Positions 1-9,054 of a stretch of 64,000 nucleotides of DNA are shown here, piece after piece. The position numbers were made by a program, and so were the translations under genes. The notes beneath the pieces were generated by a model. The model saw nothing but the letters and a program-made list of their open reading frames with translations. It had not been told where the DNA came from and did no database searches. The DNA comes from VRUE01 sp963697805 (GTDB lineage: Bacteria; Actinomycetota; Thermoleophilia; Solirubrobacterales; 70-9), in the NCBI GenBank assembly GCA_963697805.1, contig CAVOPB010000002.1:806001-870000 (forward strand), given 5' to 3'. The first letter of the stretch is position 1. Each line of letters opens with the position of its first letter.

Positions 1-1209
1 TTCATCGTCCTGTTCGTGATCGTCGCCGTCGCCGAGGGCATCGGCGACCCGAACATCCCCGACGGCGACGTCGCCGTGATCGAAGACGCTCCCAGCGGCG
101 AAGGCAACATCAGCGAAAAGGAATTCGACCGTGCGCTCAAACAGTCGGCGGCTCAGAGCGGCAAAAAAGAAATCCCCAAGCCGGGCGACCCGCAGTACGA
201 CGAACTGAAGGAAGCGGCGCTCGGCAGCTTGCTCGACGCGGCCTGGTTGAAAGGCGAGGCCGCCGAAAAGGGCATCACGGCGAGCAAGGCCGAAGTCGCC
301 AAAGAATTCAAGAAACTGAAGAAGGAAAACTTCAAAACCGAAGTCGAATACGAAAAATTCCTCAAAGAATCGGAATTCACCCAGGCCGACGTCGACTCCC
401 GGGTCGAACTCCAGATGCTCAGCACCGAAATCCAGAAACAGATCACCGAAGGGGTCGGCGAGCCGAGCAAGAGCGACATTGAAAACTATTACGACGCGGC
501 CCTCGCGACCCAGTTCACCCAGCCGGCAACCGTTGACATCCGCCTAGTCGTCAACAAAGACAAGAACAAAGCCGAATCGGCGCTGGCGGACCTGAAAGCC
601 GATAACTCGGCGAAAAACTGGAAAAAAGTCGCGGAAAAATACTCCGAAGACGAACTGAGCAAATCCAAAGGCGGCTTCCAGAAAGGCATCGCCGAAGGCG
701 TCCTCGAAGAACCTCTGAACAAGGAAGTGTTCAGCACTCCCGAGAACCAGGTCGAAGGGCTCGTCAAGACCGAACGCGGCTACAACATCTTCAGCGTCGA
801 AAACTCGACACCGGAAACGACCCAGGATCTCGAAGCGGTCGAATCCCAGATCAAGTCCCAGCTCGAACAGCAGGGTGAACAGGAAGCCTTCACCGAATTC
901 GTCGCCGGCTACTCGAGCAAGTGGAAGGCCCGCACCTTCTGCGCCGATGGCTTCGTGATCGAACGCTGCGCCAACTTCAAGGCTGAAGCGCACCCGCAGA
1001 CGGCGCCTCCCGCCTGCTACGAAGCGAACCCGAAAACTCCCGCCGAAGCCTGTCCCGCCCCGGTCTTCCAGCTGATCCCGGCGATGCCCGGGACCGTGAC
1101 GCCGGTCGAACCGCGCGGGACCCCGCTGGCCCAGCGCCCGATTCCGGTTGCCGGCGAAGAAGCGCCGCCGACGACCCCCGGAACGACGCCGATACCGACG
1201 ACTCCCTAG
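1..1209 (+). CDS. SurA/PpiC-type peptidyl-prolyl isomerase, 5' end outside window
   Basis: The reading frame is open from the first base, so the start lies upstream. The visible N-terminus is hydrophobic (FIVLFVIVAVAEG), consistent with the end of a membrane anchor or signal. It is followed by a SurA_N-like helical region and a parvulin-type rotamase domain at about residues 170-280 (SEDELSKSKGGFQKG, ERGYNIFSVE). The C-terminal ~90 residues are Pro-rich and carry several cysteines. The family folds secreted proteins outside the membrane. Glu is nearly always GAA and Lys is often AAA, unlike the GAG/AAG preference of enolase 98 bp downstream. The foldase call is firm; the substrate is unknown. 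Confidence 0.85.
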   Translation, partial: FIVLFVIVAVAEGIGDPNIPDGDVAVIEDAPSGEGNISEKEFDRALKQSAAQSGKKEIPKPGDPQYDELKEAALGSLLDAAWLKGEAAEKGITASKAEVAKEFKKLKKENFKTEVEYEKFLKESEFTQADVDSRVELQMLSTEIQKQITEGVGEPSKSDIENYYDAALATQFTQPATVDIRLVVNKDKNKAESALADLKADNSAKNWKKVAEKYSEDELSKSKGGFQKGIAEGVLEEPLNKEVFSTPENQVEGLVKTERGYNIFSVENSTPETTQDLEAVESQIKSQLEQQGEQEAFTEFVAGYSSKWKARTFCADGFVIERCANFKAEAHPQTAPPACYEANPKTPAEACPAPVFQLIPAMPGTVTPVEPRGTPLAQRPIPVAGEEAPPTTPGTTPIPTTP

Positions 1210-1307
1210 CGTCGCCGCGGCAATAGACTGCCCGCTGCCGTGAGTGCGGAGCGAGCAAACGTCATTTTCTGGTTCTTCGTGCAGCGAGCGAAGCACGAGC
1301 CTCTGCC

Positions 1308-2606
1308 GTGAGCGCCATCGCTTCGATCCACGCGCGCCAGATCCTCGACTCGCGCGGCAACCCGACCGTCGAGGTCGAGATCGTCCTCGACTCGGGCGCG
1401 CGCGGACTGGCCGCGGTCCCGTCCGGTGCCTCGACCGGCGAGTTCGAGGCCGTCGAGCTGCGCGACGGGGGCGACGCCTGGGCCGGCAAGGGCGTTGCCG
1501 GAGCGGTGGCCAACGTCAACGGGGAGATCGCGAAGGCGCTGATCGGGGCCCATGCCGCCGAGCAGGGAGCCCTCGACGAGACGATGATCGAGCTCGACGG
1601 CACCCCGAACAAGGGCAGGCTCGGGGCCAACGCGATCCTCGGCGTCTCGCTGGCCGCGGCGAAGGCCGCCGCCGCCGACTCAGACCAGCCGCTCTACCGC
1701 TATCTCGCCGAGCTCTATGGTGGCGGCGAGCCGACCCTGATCCCGGTGCCGATGATGAACGTGCTGAACGGCGGCGCCCACGCCGACAACTCGGTCGACT
1801 TCCAGGAGTTCATGGTTGTCCCCGCCGGCTCCTCCAGCTTCTCGGAATGCCTGCGGGTGGGGACCGAGGTCTTTCACGCGCTGAAGAAGAGCCTCGCCTC
1901 GAGCGGGCTCTCGACCGCGGTCGGCGACGAGGGCGGCTTCGCCCCCGATCTCGACTCCAACGAGGCTGCCCTGAAGGCTGTCCTGGCCGGGATCGAAACC
2001 GCCGGATTCGAGCCCGGGTCCGACGTCTACATCGCGCTCGACCCGGCGACCAGCGAGCTCTACGAGGACGGGGCCTACGACCTCGAGCACGAGGGCCGGA
2101 AGCTGACCTCGGAGGAGATCGCCGCCTACTGGGAGGACGCCTGCTCCCGCTACCCGATCGTCTCGATCGAGGATGGGATGGACGAGGAGGACTGGGCGGG
2201 CTGGAAGCACCTGACCGAGAGGATCGGCGACCGCGTGCAGCTCGTCGGCGACGACCTGTTCGTCACCAACCCCGAGCGCCTGCGCCGCGGGATCGCGGAG
2301 GGGGTCGGCAACTCGATTCTGGTCAAGGTCAACCAGATCGGGACCCTGACCGAGACGCTGGATGCGATCCGCATCGCTCGCGACGCCGGCTACACGGTGG
2401 TGATCTCGCATCGCTCGGGTGAGACCGAGGACACGACGATCGCCGATCTCGCCGTCGGCACCGGGGCGGGCCAGATCAAGACCGGGGCGCCGTCACGCTC
2501 GGATCGAGTCGCCAAGTACAACCGGCTGCTGCGGATCGAGGAGGAGCTTGGCTCGGCCGCCGAGTTCCCCGGTTTGCAGGCGTTCGCCCAAGCTTCCGTC
2601 TGGTGA
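1308..2606 (+). CDS. eno: Enolase
   Basis: This 432-residue protein is full length for enolase, which interconverts 2-phosphoglycerate and phosphoenolpyruvate in glycolysis. The N-terminal ARQILDSRGNPTVEVE motif, the metal/catalytic region GDDLFVTN, KVNQIGTLTE and the C-terminal signature SHRSGETEDTTIADLAVG are all present. The GTG start at 1308 gives the canonical N-terminus. The next gene starts 33 bp after the stop, so enolase and the FtsB/DivIC-like gene probably share a transcript, an arrangement common in Actinobacteria. Confidence 0.98.
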   Translation: MSAIASIHARQILDSRGNPTVEVEIVLDSGARGLAAVPSGASTGEFEAVELRDGGDAWAGKGVAGAVANVNGEIAKALIGAHAAEQGALDETMIELDGTPNKGRLGANAILGVSLAAAKAAAADSDQPLYRYLAELYGGGEPTLIPVPMMNVLNGGAHADNSVDFQEFMVVPAGSSSFSECLRVGTEVFHALKKSLASSGLSTAVGDEGGFAPDLDSNEAALKAVLAGIETAGFEPGSDVYIALDPATSELYEDGAYDLEHEGRKLTSEEIAAYWEDACSRYPIVSIEDGMDEEDWAGWKHLTERIGDRVQLVGDDLFVTNPERLRRGIAEGVGNSILVKVNQIGTLTETLDAIRIARDAGYTVVISHRSGETEDTTIADLAVGTGAGQIKTGAPSRSDRVAKYNRLLRIEEELGSAAEFPGLQAFAQASVW

Positions 2607-2639
2607 AGGAATGCGGGGCCCGGCCACGTAGCACCGGGT

Positions 2640-3011
2640 ATGGCAGCGCGCGCCCATGCGGGGAGGAAGACCGCGCGGCGGTCGCGTCGTCGCCCCGCCG
2701 CCCGCCGCAAACCCGCCGCCCGCCGCGGCCAGAGCCGGATCCAGTGGGATCGGGTCGGCCGGATCGCACTCACGCTGGTCCTGGCGGCGGTCCTCTACTC
2801 CTACCTGAACCCGGCGATCGACCTGGTCAAGACCTACACCGCGACGACCGCGGCGAAGGTCGAACTGCACGAGATGCTGGCCGAAAACAAGCGGCTGCAC
2901 CGCCGCATCCAGTCCTCGGACGACCCGGTCGCGATCGCCCGCCGGGCGCGCGCCCAGGGCCTGCTCGCCGAAGGCGAGAGGCCGCTGGTCGTCCGCGACC
3001 TGAAGCCCTGA
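2640..3011 (+). CDS. FtsB/DivIC-type septum formation initiator
   Basis: This is a 123-residue bitopic membrane protein. An Arg/Ala-rich cytoplasmic N-terminus (about 40 residues) is followed by one membrane helix (IALTLVLAAVLYSYL), then a coiled coil (TAAKVELHEMLAENKRLHRR) and a short conserved region ending in ARRARAQGLLAEGERPLVV. That order matches DivIC/FtsB proteins, which link early and late divisome components. It lies directly after enolase, the usual position of this gene in Gram-positive bacteria. Assignment to FtsB rather than DivIC is not possible from sequence alone. Confidence 0.88.
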   Translation: MAARAHAGRKTARRSRRRPAARRKPAARRGQSRIQWDRVGRIALTLVLAAVLYSYLNPAIDLVKTYTATTAAKVELHEMLAENKRLHRRIQSSDDPVAIARRARAQGLLAEGERPLVVRDLKP

Positions 3012-3039
3012 GACCCCCCTCGGCGAGGGCCACCCGGCC

Positions 3040-5256
3040 GTGATAGGCGCCGGCACCTACATCCTCAGCGCCGCGCTGCTGGCGGCCGTCGTGGTCCCGA
3101 TCGGATTCAGCGCGGTCCGCATCCGCCGCCGTCTCCTGCCCGAATGGGAGGGCGCCCCCGCCCACCTCGTCGAGGCAATCCTCGGGGTCGCTCTCCTGAT
3201 CTGGCTCGCCGAGATCCTCGGGACCCTGCAGCTTCTCTACAGCTGGGCGCTCGTCCTCGCGTCCCTGCTGTTGGCGGCAGGGACCTACGCCTTAACCCGC
3301 GCCGACGGTTCTCAGTCGGAGAGTGCGGTTCCTCCAGCAGGTGGCGCGGATTTGGGGGGGTCGAGGACGGCTCGGCCCGCAGCACCCCCCCAAAGCCGTG
3401 CCAGGACCCGCTGGCCGGAGGCTCTCATCTCCCTGATCACAATCGGCGTGGTCGCAGTTGTCTTCGCCCACTGGGGACTGACAGCCAAGGACGCCCTGGA
3501 CCGCGGCACCTTCAACTTCGACTCGCTCTGGTACCACATGCCCTACGCGGTCGAGATGGCAAAGAGCCACTCGGTTACCGGCTTCTTCCACACCGAGACG
3601 GTCCTCACCAACTGGTTCTATCCGCAGAATTCGGAGCTGCTGCACGGGGTCGGGGTCCTGCTCACCGAGCGCGACACGCTCTCGCTCTTCCTCAACTTCG
3701 CCTGGCTGGCGGTCGCGTTCCTCGCCGCCTGGTGCATCGGCCGCCCCTACGGGCGCGGGCCGCTCTGCGTCGCCTCGACCGCGGTCCTCCTCGAGTGCCA
3801 CACCCTGGTCGTCCGCGAGCCGGGCGCGGCGAAGAACGACCTCGTCGCCGCGGCGCTGATCCTGGCCGCGATCGCGATCCTCCTCAACGCGGCATCGGCA
3901 AATGGCGACAGGGGGCGCGCCACCGTGCTCGGCTGGCCGCTGGCGGCGGCTGGGCTCGCGGTCGGGCTCGCGGTTGGGACCAAGGTGACCGCGTTGGCGA
4001 TGGCGGCGGCGCTCAGCGTCGCGGTCATCGCGCTCGCGCCGGCGGGCAGGCGCTGGGCGGCAGCCAGCTGGTGGTTTCTGCCGGCTTTCGCCGCAGGCGG
4101 CTACTGGTACCTGCGGAACCTGATCGCGACCGGCAACCCGCTGCCCCAGGTCGAGCACCTGGGGCCGATCGGGCTCCCCCATCCCGAACGCCTGCAGTCC
4201 GGCCGCCCCGACCACAGCATCCTCCACTACGCCACAGACACCGGCGTCTGGCACGAATACTTCGTCCCCGGCCTGCACGACGCATTCGGGACCCTCTGGC
4301 CGATCGTCATCGTCGGCGCCTTAGCCGGCGCGGTCATCGCCCTTGCCTGGGGCGGCGACAGGGTCCTGCGCTGGGTGGGGGCGGCGGTGCTGTTCGGGAT
4401 GCTGGCCTATCTGGTCACGCCGCTCGGCGCGGCGGGCGCCGAGGGCGAACCGGTCGGCTTCGCGATCAACATCCGCTTCGTCCTGCCGGCGATGCTGGCT
4501 GGAGCGGCGCTGCTGCCCCTCGCCCCCTTCCTCAAGCGGGAGCGGTGGCAGCGGGTAGCCCTGGCGGTTCTGCTCGCCGTGCTGGTGCTCACCGACCGCC
4601 CCGACATGGTCCTCCGCGACCCCTCGCGCCTGTTCGGGCTGCTGGTCGCGGCGCTCGCGGTCCTCGTCCCCGCCGCCCTCGTCTACCTCTTCTGGCGGCG
4701 CCCGGCTCCCCTGGCCGCGGTCGCCGCTGCGTTCGCCGGGCTCGCCCTCGTCGCCGTCGCCGTCGGCTACCCGGTTCAGCGCCACTACCTGAGCGACCGC
4801 TTCGGCCCCGGGTCGGGGATCCCCGGCTACGGCCTGGACCCGGCCTACGTCTGGGCCCGAGACAAGACGGACGCCAAGATCGGCTTGGTGGGAACGTCGG
4901 CCGGGTTCGTCGGCTACGGCTTCTACGGCACCGACCTCTCCAACGACGTCCAGTACCTCGGCGTCAAGGGCCCACACGGTGCCTTCAACGCAATCCCGAC
5001 CTGCGGCGAGTTCCGTGCCGCGGTCAACGAGGCCGATCTCGACTACCTGGTCACCGCGCCATTCCTCAACTACATCCACCCCGACCAGCCGATCCTCTCG
5101 CCCGAGGCGGGGTGGCTGCGGGGGGAGACGGCGGTCGAACCGCTCGAGCGCAACCACGGGGTGACGGTCTGGCGCGTAAACGGGCGGCTCGACCCCAGCG
5201 CGTGCGGGCCCAGGAACGCGCCGCTGCGCCGGATCCCCCAGCAGCCCGCCTCCTGA
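3040..5256 (+). CDS. Large polytopic membrane protein, GT-C glycosyltransferase-like
   Basis: The 738-residue protein has roughly a dozen hydrophobic segments with short loops. An early loop carries FNFDSLWYHMPYAVEMAK and a WFYPQNSELLHG stretch, resembling the first periplasmic loop of GT-C glycosyltransferases (Asp and His near a lipid-linked sugar site). The C-terminal soluble part (DLDYLVTAPFLNYIHP) may face outside. GT-C enzymes transfer sugars from polyprenyl phosphate carriers to cell-envelope acceptors; that role is inferred here. The GTG start is 28 bp after the divisome gene. A transporter or an unrelated membrane protein cannot be excluded. Confidence 0.65.
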   Translation: MIGAGTYILSAALLAAVVVPIGFSAVRIRRRLLPEWEGAPAHLVEAILGVALLIWLAEILGTLQLLYSWALVLASLLLAAGTYALTRADGSQSESAVPPAGGADLGGSRTARPAAPPQSRARTRWPEALISLITIGVVAVVFAHWGLTAKDALDRGTFNFDSLWYHMPYAVEMAKSHSVTGFFHTETVLTNWFYPQNSELLHGVGVLLTERDTLSLFLNFAWLAVAFLAAWCIGRPYGRGPLCVASTAVLLECHTLVVREPGAAKNDLVAAALILAAIAILLNAASANGDRGRATVLGWPLAAAGLAVGLAVGTKVTALAMAAALSVAVIALAPAGRRWAAASWWFLPAFAAGGYWYLRNLIATGNPLPQVEHLGPIGLPHPERLQSGRPDHSILHYATDTGVWHEYFVPGLHDAFGTLWPIVIVGALAGAVIALAWGGDRVLRWVGAAVLFGMLAYLVTPLGAAGAEGEPVGFAINIRFVLPAMLAGAALLPLAPFLKRERWQRVALAVLLAVLVLTDRPDMVLRDPSRLFGLLVAALAVLVPAALVYLFWRRPAPLAAVAAAFAGLALVAVAVGYPVQRHYLSDRFGPGSGIPGYGLDPAYVWARDKTDAKIGLVGTSAGFVGYGFYGTDLSNDVQYLGVKGPHGAFNAIPTCGEFRAAVNEADLDYLVTAPFLNYIHPDQPILSPEAGWLRGETAVEPLERNHGVTVWRVNGRLDPSACGPRNAPLRRIPQQPAS

Positions 5257-5283
5257 GGAGCGGCTCTGGGTAATCTCGTTGGG

Positions 5284-5610
5284 GTGAGCTACTCGCTGGA
5301 GAACGGGCTCTTCCAATGGGAGGACGGCAGACGCATCCTCGATGGGCTGGGAGACGACCCCGCCGAGCGACGTCGCGCCGACCGTGCCGTCGCCGCCGTC
5401 GACGAGGAGCTGCGCCGCCGGATCGGCGCCACATTCCGCGCCGCCGAGCTGGCCGAGCTATATGCGCAGGGGACCGATCCCTACATCAGGATCGCCCAGG
5501 ACTCGGCCCCGGGCCTGCAGACCGATCCGCAGTCCCTGGTCGACGCCGCCTTCTGGCTCTACCTGCGGCGGGCCGGTGACTTCGCCGGCGGCCGCAACCT
5601 CGCCGTCTGA
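5284..5610 (+). CDS. Conserved hypothetical protein, 108 residues
   Basis: This small soluble protein starts with GTG (MSYSLENGLFQWEDG), 27 bp after the membrane protein and on the same strand. It is mostly helical and charged (ERRRADRAVAAVDEELRRRIG), with a tail typical of a compact alpha-helical domain. I recognise no catalytic motif or named family. The tight spacing suggests co-transcription with the upstream gene. Codon use matches the neighbours, so it is probably a real native gene. Confidence 0.6.
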   Translation: MSYSLENGLFQWEDGRRILDGLGDDPAERRRADRAVAAVDEELRRRIGATFRAAELAELYAQGTDPYIRIAQDSAPGLQTDPQSLVDAAFWLYLRRAGDFAGGRNLAV

Positions 5611-5700
5611 CGCCGGCGCATAGCGGCGTCCTCGGTCGCTCGTGTGCAGAGCACGCCACGCTCCCTGCGTCCTTGCTCCGCCAGGTCAGACGGCGAGTTG

Positions 5701-6282
5701 CTACTCGTCGTCGTCGGGCTCGTCGTCGGGCTCATCGGCGCCCGGGCGGCGGATGACGATCTGGTCCGGGTCGATCCGGACCGTGACCTCGCGTTTCCCG
5801 GCCCAGTGCTCCACGTAGACCGGGTTGTCCTTGACCGAGGCGTCGAGCCAGAGACCGTAGCCATCGGTCTCGCCGTGATCGAAGGTCCCCTCGATCTCTT
5901 TGCGCCTGCCGCGGCCACCACGGCGGCCCCGTCGGCGGCGTCGGGGCCGCGGCCGGGTCTCGCCCTCGCCGCTCTCCCCGCTCTCGCTCTCCCCGCTCTC
6001 GGTCTCCTCACCGTCCTCGTCCGCCGGCTCCCCCTCGGCGACCTCCTCCTCGGTCTCGGCTTCGGCGGTTGCCGCCTCGACCTCGGCCTCGATCTCGTCG
6101 CGGAGATCGACCTCGGTGGTCCCAGCGTTCTCGTCGTCGGGATTCAGGTCGTGCTGTTTGCGGAACTCGCGGAGCTCGGTCGCGCTGACCTCGAGCTGGT
6201 GCGCAATCCACGCGTCGGTCCGGCCCTGGTGGACCCAGGAGCGGATCTGGTTGAGCTGTGGCTTCAGTGAGCGTCGGGCCAT
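5701..6282 (-). CDS. HTH-like/acidic/basic low-complexity protein, possible nucleic-acid binder
   Basis: The 193-residue protein has three parts. Residues 1-45 look like a helix-turn-helix (QIRSWVHQGRTDAWIAHQLEVSATELREF). A long Glu-rich segment follows, then an Arg/Gly patch (RPRPRRRRRGRRGGRGRR). A C-terminal globular part contains DGYGLWLDASVKDNPVYVEHWAG. The layout suggests a DNA- or RNA-associated protein, but that is inference. It is convergent with the 5,284-5,610 gene. No family name is offered. Confidence 0.6.
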   Translation of the reverse strand: MARRSLKPQLNQIRSWVHQGRTDAWIAHQLEVSATELREFRKQHDLNPDDENAGTTEVDLRDEIEAEVEAATAEAETEEEVAEGEPADEDGEETESGESESGESGEGETRPRPRRRRRGRRGGRGRRKEIEGTFDHGETDGYGLWLDASVKDNPVYVEHWAGKREVTVRIDPDQIVIRRPGADEPDDEPDDDE

Positions 6283-6335
6283 CGGCGGGCGAGTCTATTC
6301 AACAGCGGGCGCGGGGCGCGGGCCGCGGTGGACAC

Positions 6336-6575
6336 CTAGGCCATCAGGAAGGACAGTGCCTCGAACATCGCGACGACGACGACCACGACGGTGACGGTGA
6401 GGCAGACGGCCAGAACGCTGAACCGCACCTTTCCATGCTGCTCGTTGCGGACGATGCGGCGCTCGCGCGAGCGGTTGGCCGCGCGACGGCGCAGCTGCTC
6501 GCGCCGGCGGCGCTCCAACGATGTCTCCTGCTCGAAGGCGACCTCGAACTGGGAGATGCTCTGACGCATTCGCAT
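6336..6575 (-). CDS. Small single-pass membrane protein, 79 residues
   Basis: The chosen ATG gives MRMRQSISQFEVAFEQETSLERRRREQL, a basic, helical cytoplasmic N-terminus, followed by one hydrophobic helix near the C-terminus (FSVLAVCLTVTVVVVVVAMFEALSFL). Longer in-frame starts overlap the nuclease gene end and add unconvincing sequence. It probably follows the nuclease gene on the same strand. Function is unknown; the basic region plus anchor would suit a small regulatory or scaffold membrane protein. Confidence 0.5.
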   Translation of the reverse strand: MRMRQSISQFEVAFEQETSLERRRREQLRRRAANRSRERRIVRNEQHGKVRFSVLAVCLTVTVVVVVVAMFEALSFLMA

Positions 6576-6684
6576 AGGTGGGTCGGCAGGGCGTGAGGCC
6601 CGCCTGGGGCTGACCGTACCAAGGTGAACGCTTAATTGCAGCCGTGCGATGTGGCGAATCGCACGAACTCTTGCTGCTGAGGGC

Positions 6685-7194
6685 CTAGAGCCCGCAGGCG
6701 CTCCACAGACCACTCCCGCCGCGCGCCGCCGCGATCTCGAGCCGGCGCAGAAACGGGGCATAGCGGTCGTTGGGGGGAATCGTCAGCGTCCTAGCGAGGC
6801 CGCGACGAATCAGCATCGCGTTGACGAATCGGTCGCCGAGATGGACGTAGGCGAGCAGGCGCCCGTAGATGTCGCGTTGCTCGACCCCGGGGACGAGCCG
6901 CACCGTTCGGCCCTCGAGCAGGCGGTGGGTGAAGTGGGAGGCCTGAGGGCCGAAGCACTGCACCGGCGTGTCGGGCTTGACCGTCTCCGGGGTGTCGATG
7001 CCGATCAGGCGGATGTCCTCGTCCTCGCCGCCGATCCGCGCTTCGAAGGTGTCGCCGTCGACGACCCTCGTCACCGACGCCGTCACCGGAGTCGATGCGA
7101 GATTCCGTACCTCGTCCCCCGACTCCCAGGGGCGCACGATCAGCAGGACGAGGACGACGATCAGGAACGCGCTGCCGGCCGACTCCCTCCTCAT
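6685..7194 (-). CDS. Staphylococcal-type thermonuclease, secreted or membrane-anchored
   Basis: The 169-residue protein has an N-terminal hydrophobic segment (SAGSAFLIVVLVLLIV) that would direct export, then a single SNase domain. The key motifs are RVVDGDTFEARI, RLIGIDTPETV (Arg, Asp and Glu of the active site) and RDIYGRLLAYV (second catalytic Arg). Length and motif order match micrococcal nuclease homologues, calcium-dependent enzymes that degrade DNA and RNA. It lies 39 bp from the aldolase end, on the same strand. Activity is likely because all catalytic residues are visible. Confidence 0.93.
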   Translation of the reverse strand: MRRESAGSAFLIVVLVLLIVRPWESGDEVRNLASTPVTASVTRVVDGDTFEARIGGEDEDIRLIGIDTPETVKPDTPVQCFGPQASHFTHRLLEGRTVRLVPGVEQRDIYGRLLAYVHLGDRFVNAMLIRRGLARTLTIPPNDRYAPFLRRLEIAAARGGSGLWSACGL

Positions 7195-7233
7195 TCAGAC
7201 CAAAGCGCGCAGGCGCCAGGTCTCTGCCCGCCG

Positions 7234-8154
7234 CTAGGGGATACGGCGAATGCTGGAGAGCAGCGTTTCCTTGATCTGGGCGATGATCTCGAGCGCCTCG
7301 CTCCACTCGCGCTGCCAGACGTTGCGACCGAAGATGACGCCGCTGCCGCCCGCCTCCATGATCTCGCGGGTGTGGTTGAGTACGGTCTCGTCGTCGACCT
7401 TCGAGCCGCCGGAGAGCACCACCAGCGAGCGGCCCGCGGACTCGACGCACTGGCGGATCGCCTCCGCCTCATCGACCTCCATCTCGTCGTAGGGCGCCTG
7501 CGCGTCCTTGTCCTTCGCGGGGTCGACCTTCGGCATGTTGAGCTTGACGACGTCGGCGCCCATCTCCATCGCCATCCGAGCGGCGTAGTCGATCGCGTAG
7601 AAGGAGTTGGGCCCGCCCTTGGCGTCGACGAATTCGCCACGCGGATAGGACCAGACGACCAGAGGCATCCCGTAGCGGTCGCAATCCTGGCGGACCGCGC
7701 GCAGCTGCGCCAGGTCCTCATCCTGGCGCGGGGAGCCGACGTAGAGCGTGTAGCCGACGGCATCGGCCCCGAGCCGCACCGCGTCCTCGACGCTGGCGTT
7801 GCAGCTCGAGAACGATTTCGCCGCTGGGGGGATGTCGGTCTTGCCGTTGACCTTGAGAATCAGCGGCACCTGGCCGGCGTAGTCGGGGTAGTACTTGCTC
7901 GCCATCCCGATCTGGCAGGCGAGGGCGGAGTAGCCGGCCTCGGCCGCGAGCCGGAACTGGTAGTCGGGGTCCTTGGAGGCGGGGTTGGGGAAGAAGTCGC
8001 GCGGGCCGTGCTCGATCCCCTGGTCGATCGGGAGCAGCATCAGGGTGCCGTTGCCGGGACCGAACTCGAAAAGCAGCCTCCGCAGCCGGGTCCGTTTGCC
8101 GGGGGCCAGCTCGGCCAGCAGTGATTTCTGCTCGGTGAGGCTCTTCAACTCCAC
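7234..8154 (-). CDS. fbaB: Class I fructose-bisphosphate aldolase (DhnA/FbaB type)
   Basis: The 306-residue TIM-barrel protein belongs to the archaeal/bacterial DhnA-type class I aldolases. Visible motifs are LLPIDQGIEHGP, the Schiff-base lysine context ADVVKLNMPK and the phosphate-binding LVVLSGGSKVDDE. It interconverts fructose 1,6-bisphosphate with dihydroxyacetone phosphate and glyceraldehyde 3-phosphate. With enolase nearby and PEP synthase at 60 kb, the window holds several glycolytic/gluconeogenic steps, although not in one operon. Confidence 0.92.
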   Translation of the reverse strand: MELKSLTEQKSLLAELAPGKRTRLRRLLFEFGPGNGTLMLLPIDQGIEHGPRDFFPNPASKDPDYQFRLAAEAGYSALACQIGMASKYYPDYAGQVPLILKVNGKTDIPPAAKSFSSCNASVEDAVRLGADAVGYTLYVGSPRQDEDLAQLRAVRQDCDRYGMPLVVWSYPRGEFVDAKGGPNSFYAIDYAARMAMEMGADVVKLNMPKVDPAKDKDAQAPYDEMEVDEAEAIRQCVESAGRSLVVLSGGSKVDDETVLNHTREIMEAGGSGVIFGRNVWQREWSEALEIIAQIKETLLSSIRRIP

Positions 8155-8277
8155 GCTATTTCCTCCTCGGTTCTCCGAAGTCGTGTGTCTAGGCAGTATG
8201 CCACCGGACCGGGGCTGTGGGCAGGCCGTCGGCGGCCAGTTATCCTCGTTGAGTGGCGAGCGAGCAAGCTGGCATCC

Positions 8278-9045
8278 ATGAGTGAGACCGAGCTCAGCGT
8301 CATCTGCAAGAACTGCGGTTCCGAGGTCAGCCCCTACGTCACCGAGTGCCCGTACTGCGGAGCGCGGCTGCGGAAGCGGGCGCCGAAGCTAGAGCGCCGC
8401 GGGGACGCGCTCGAGGCGAGGCCGCGGCGCCGTGCATCGCGCCTGCGCGGCCGCCTGCGGAACCGTGCCGTGGGCGCCGTCACCGAGCGCACCTACGCCA
8501 CCTGGGCCGCGATCGGTGCCTCGGCAGCGCTCCTGATCGTCCAGAAGGCGACCGGGGCCACGCTGGCGCAGGTCGGCGGCCTCGAGGTCCCCTTCAACGA
8601 CCAGTGGTGGCGACTCTTCACCGCTCCGTTCGCCTACGTCGACGTCGGCTACCTGTTCGTGATCGCGATCGCACTGGTGATCTTCGCCGCGGGAGTCGAG
8701 CGGCGCCTCGGCAGCGTCGCCGCCGCGGTGCTGCTGATCGCCTGCGGCGCGCTCGGGATGCTGGCCGGGACCGGCGTCGCCGAAGCGGAAGGCGGTTTCG
8801 CACTGATCGGCGGCGGCAACGGGATGGCGCTCGGCGCGATCGCCGCCTGGTTCGCGATCCGCCGCTCCGAAGCGCGGCGGGCGATCGACCAGGACTTTGA
8901 CCTGATCGGCGTCGCGGTCGCCGCCGCGGTGATCCTGCTCCTGCCCGTCTTCGAGTCGAGCGCCGACGTGTTCGTCGGGCTCGCGGGCGGAGCGGTCGGC
9001 GGGCTCGCCGGGTTCGCCGCCTCGGCGCTGCGCCCATCCGAATAA
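8278..9045 (+). CDS. Zinc-ribbon plus rhomboid-like membrane protein lacking the catalytic dyad
   Basis: The protein (255 residues from the ATG at 8278) starts with a CxxC...CxxC zinc ribbon (residues 10-27), then a basic linker and about six membrane helices. FNDQWWRLFTAPFAYV (106-121) and GVERRLGS (139-146) match rhomboid L1-loop and following motifs. However, the GxSG serine site reads GGGNG (178-182) and the helix-6 His is absent (VFVGLAGG, 231-238). It should therefore be proteolytically inactive, comparable to iRhom/derlin-type pseudoproteases. A role in binding or presenting membrane clients is inference. Confidence 0.7.
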   Translation: MSETELSVICKNCGSEVSPYVTECPYCGARLRKRAPKLERRGDALEARPRRRASRLRGRLRNRAVGAVTERTYATWAAIGASAALLIVQKATGATLAQVGGLEVPFNDQWWRLFTAPFAYVDVGYLFVIAIALVIFAAGVERRLGSVAAAVLLIACGALGMLAGTGVAEAEGGFALIGGGNGMALGAIAAWFAIRRSEARRAIDQDFDLIGVAVAAAVILLLPVFESSADVFVGLAGGAVGGLAGFAASALRPSE

Positions 9046-9054
9046 CCTCAGCGG

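Noticed and set aside
3144..5273. Long +-strand frame (709 codons) overlapping the GT-C-like gene
   Set aside because: Alternate-frame shadow, extremely Arg/Pro-rich, while the accepted frame has clear membrane helices.
6649..8124. Long +-strand frame (491 codons) opposite the nuclease and aldolase
   Set aside because: Both genes on the other strand have complete catalytic motifs.
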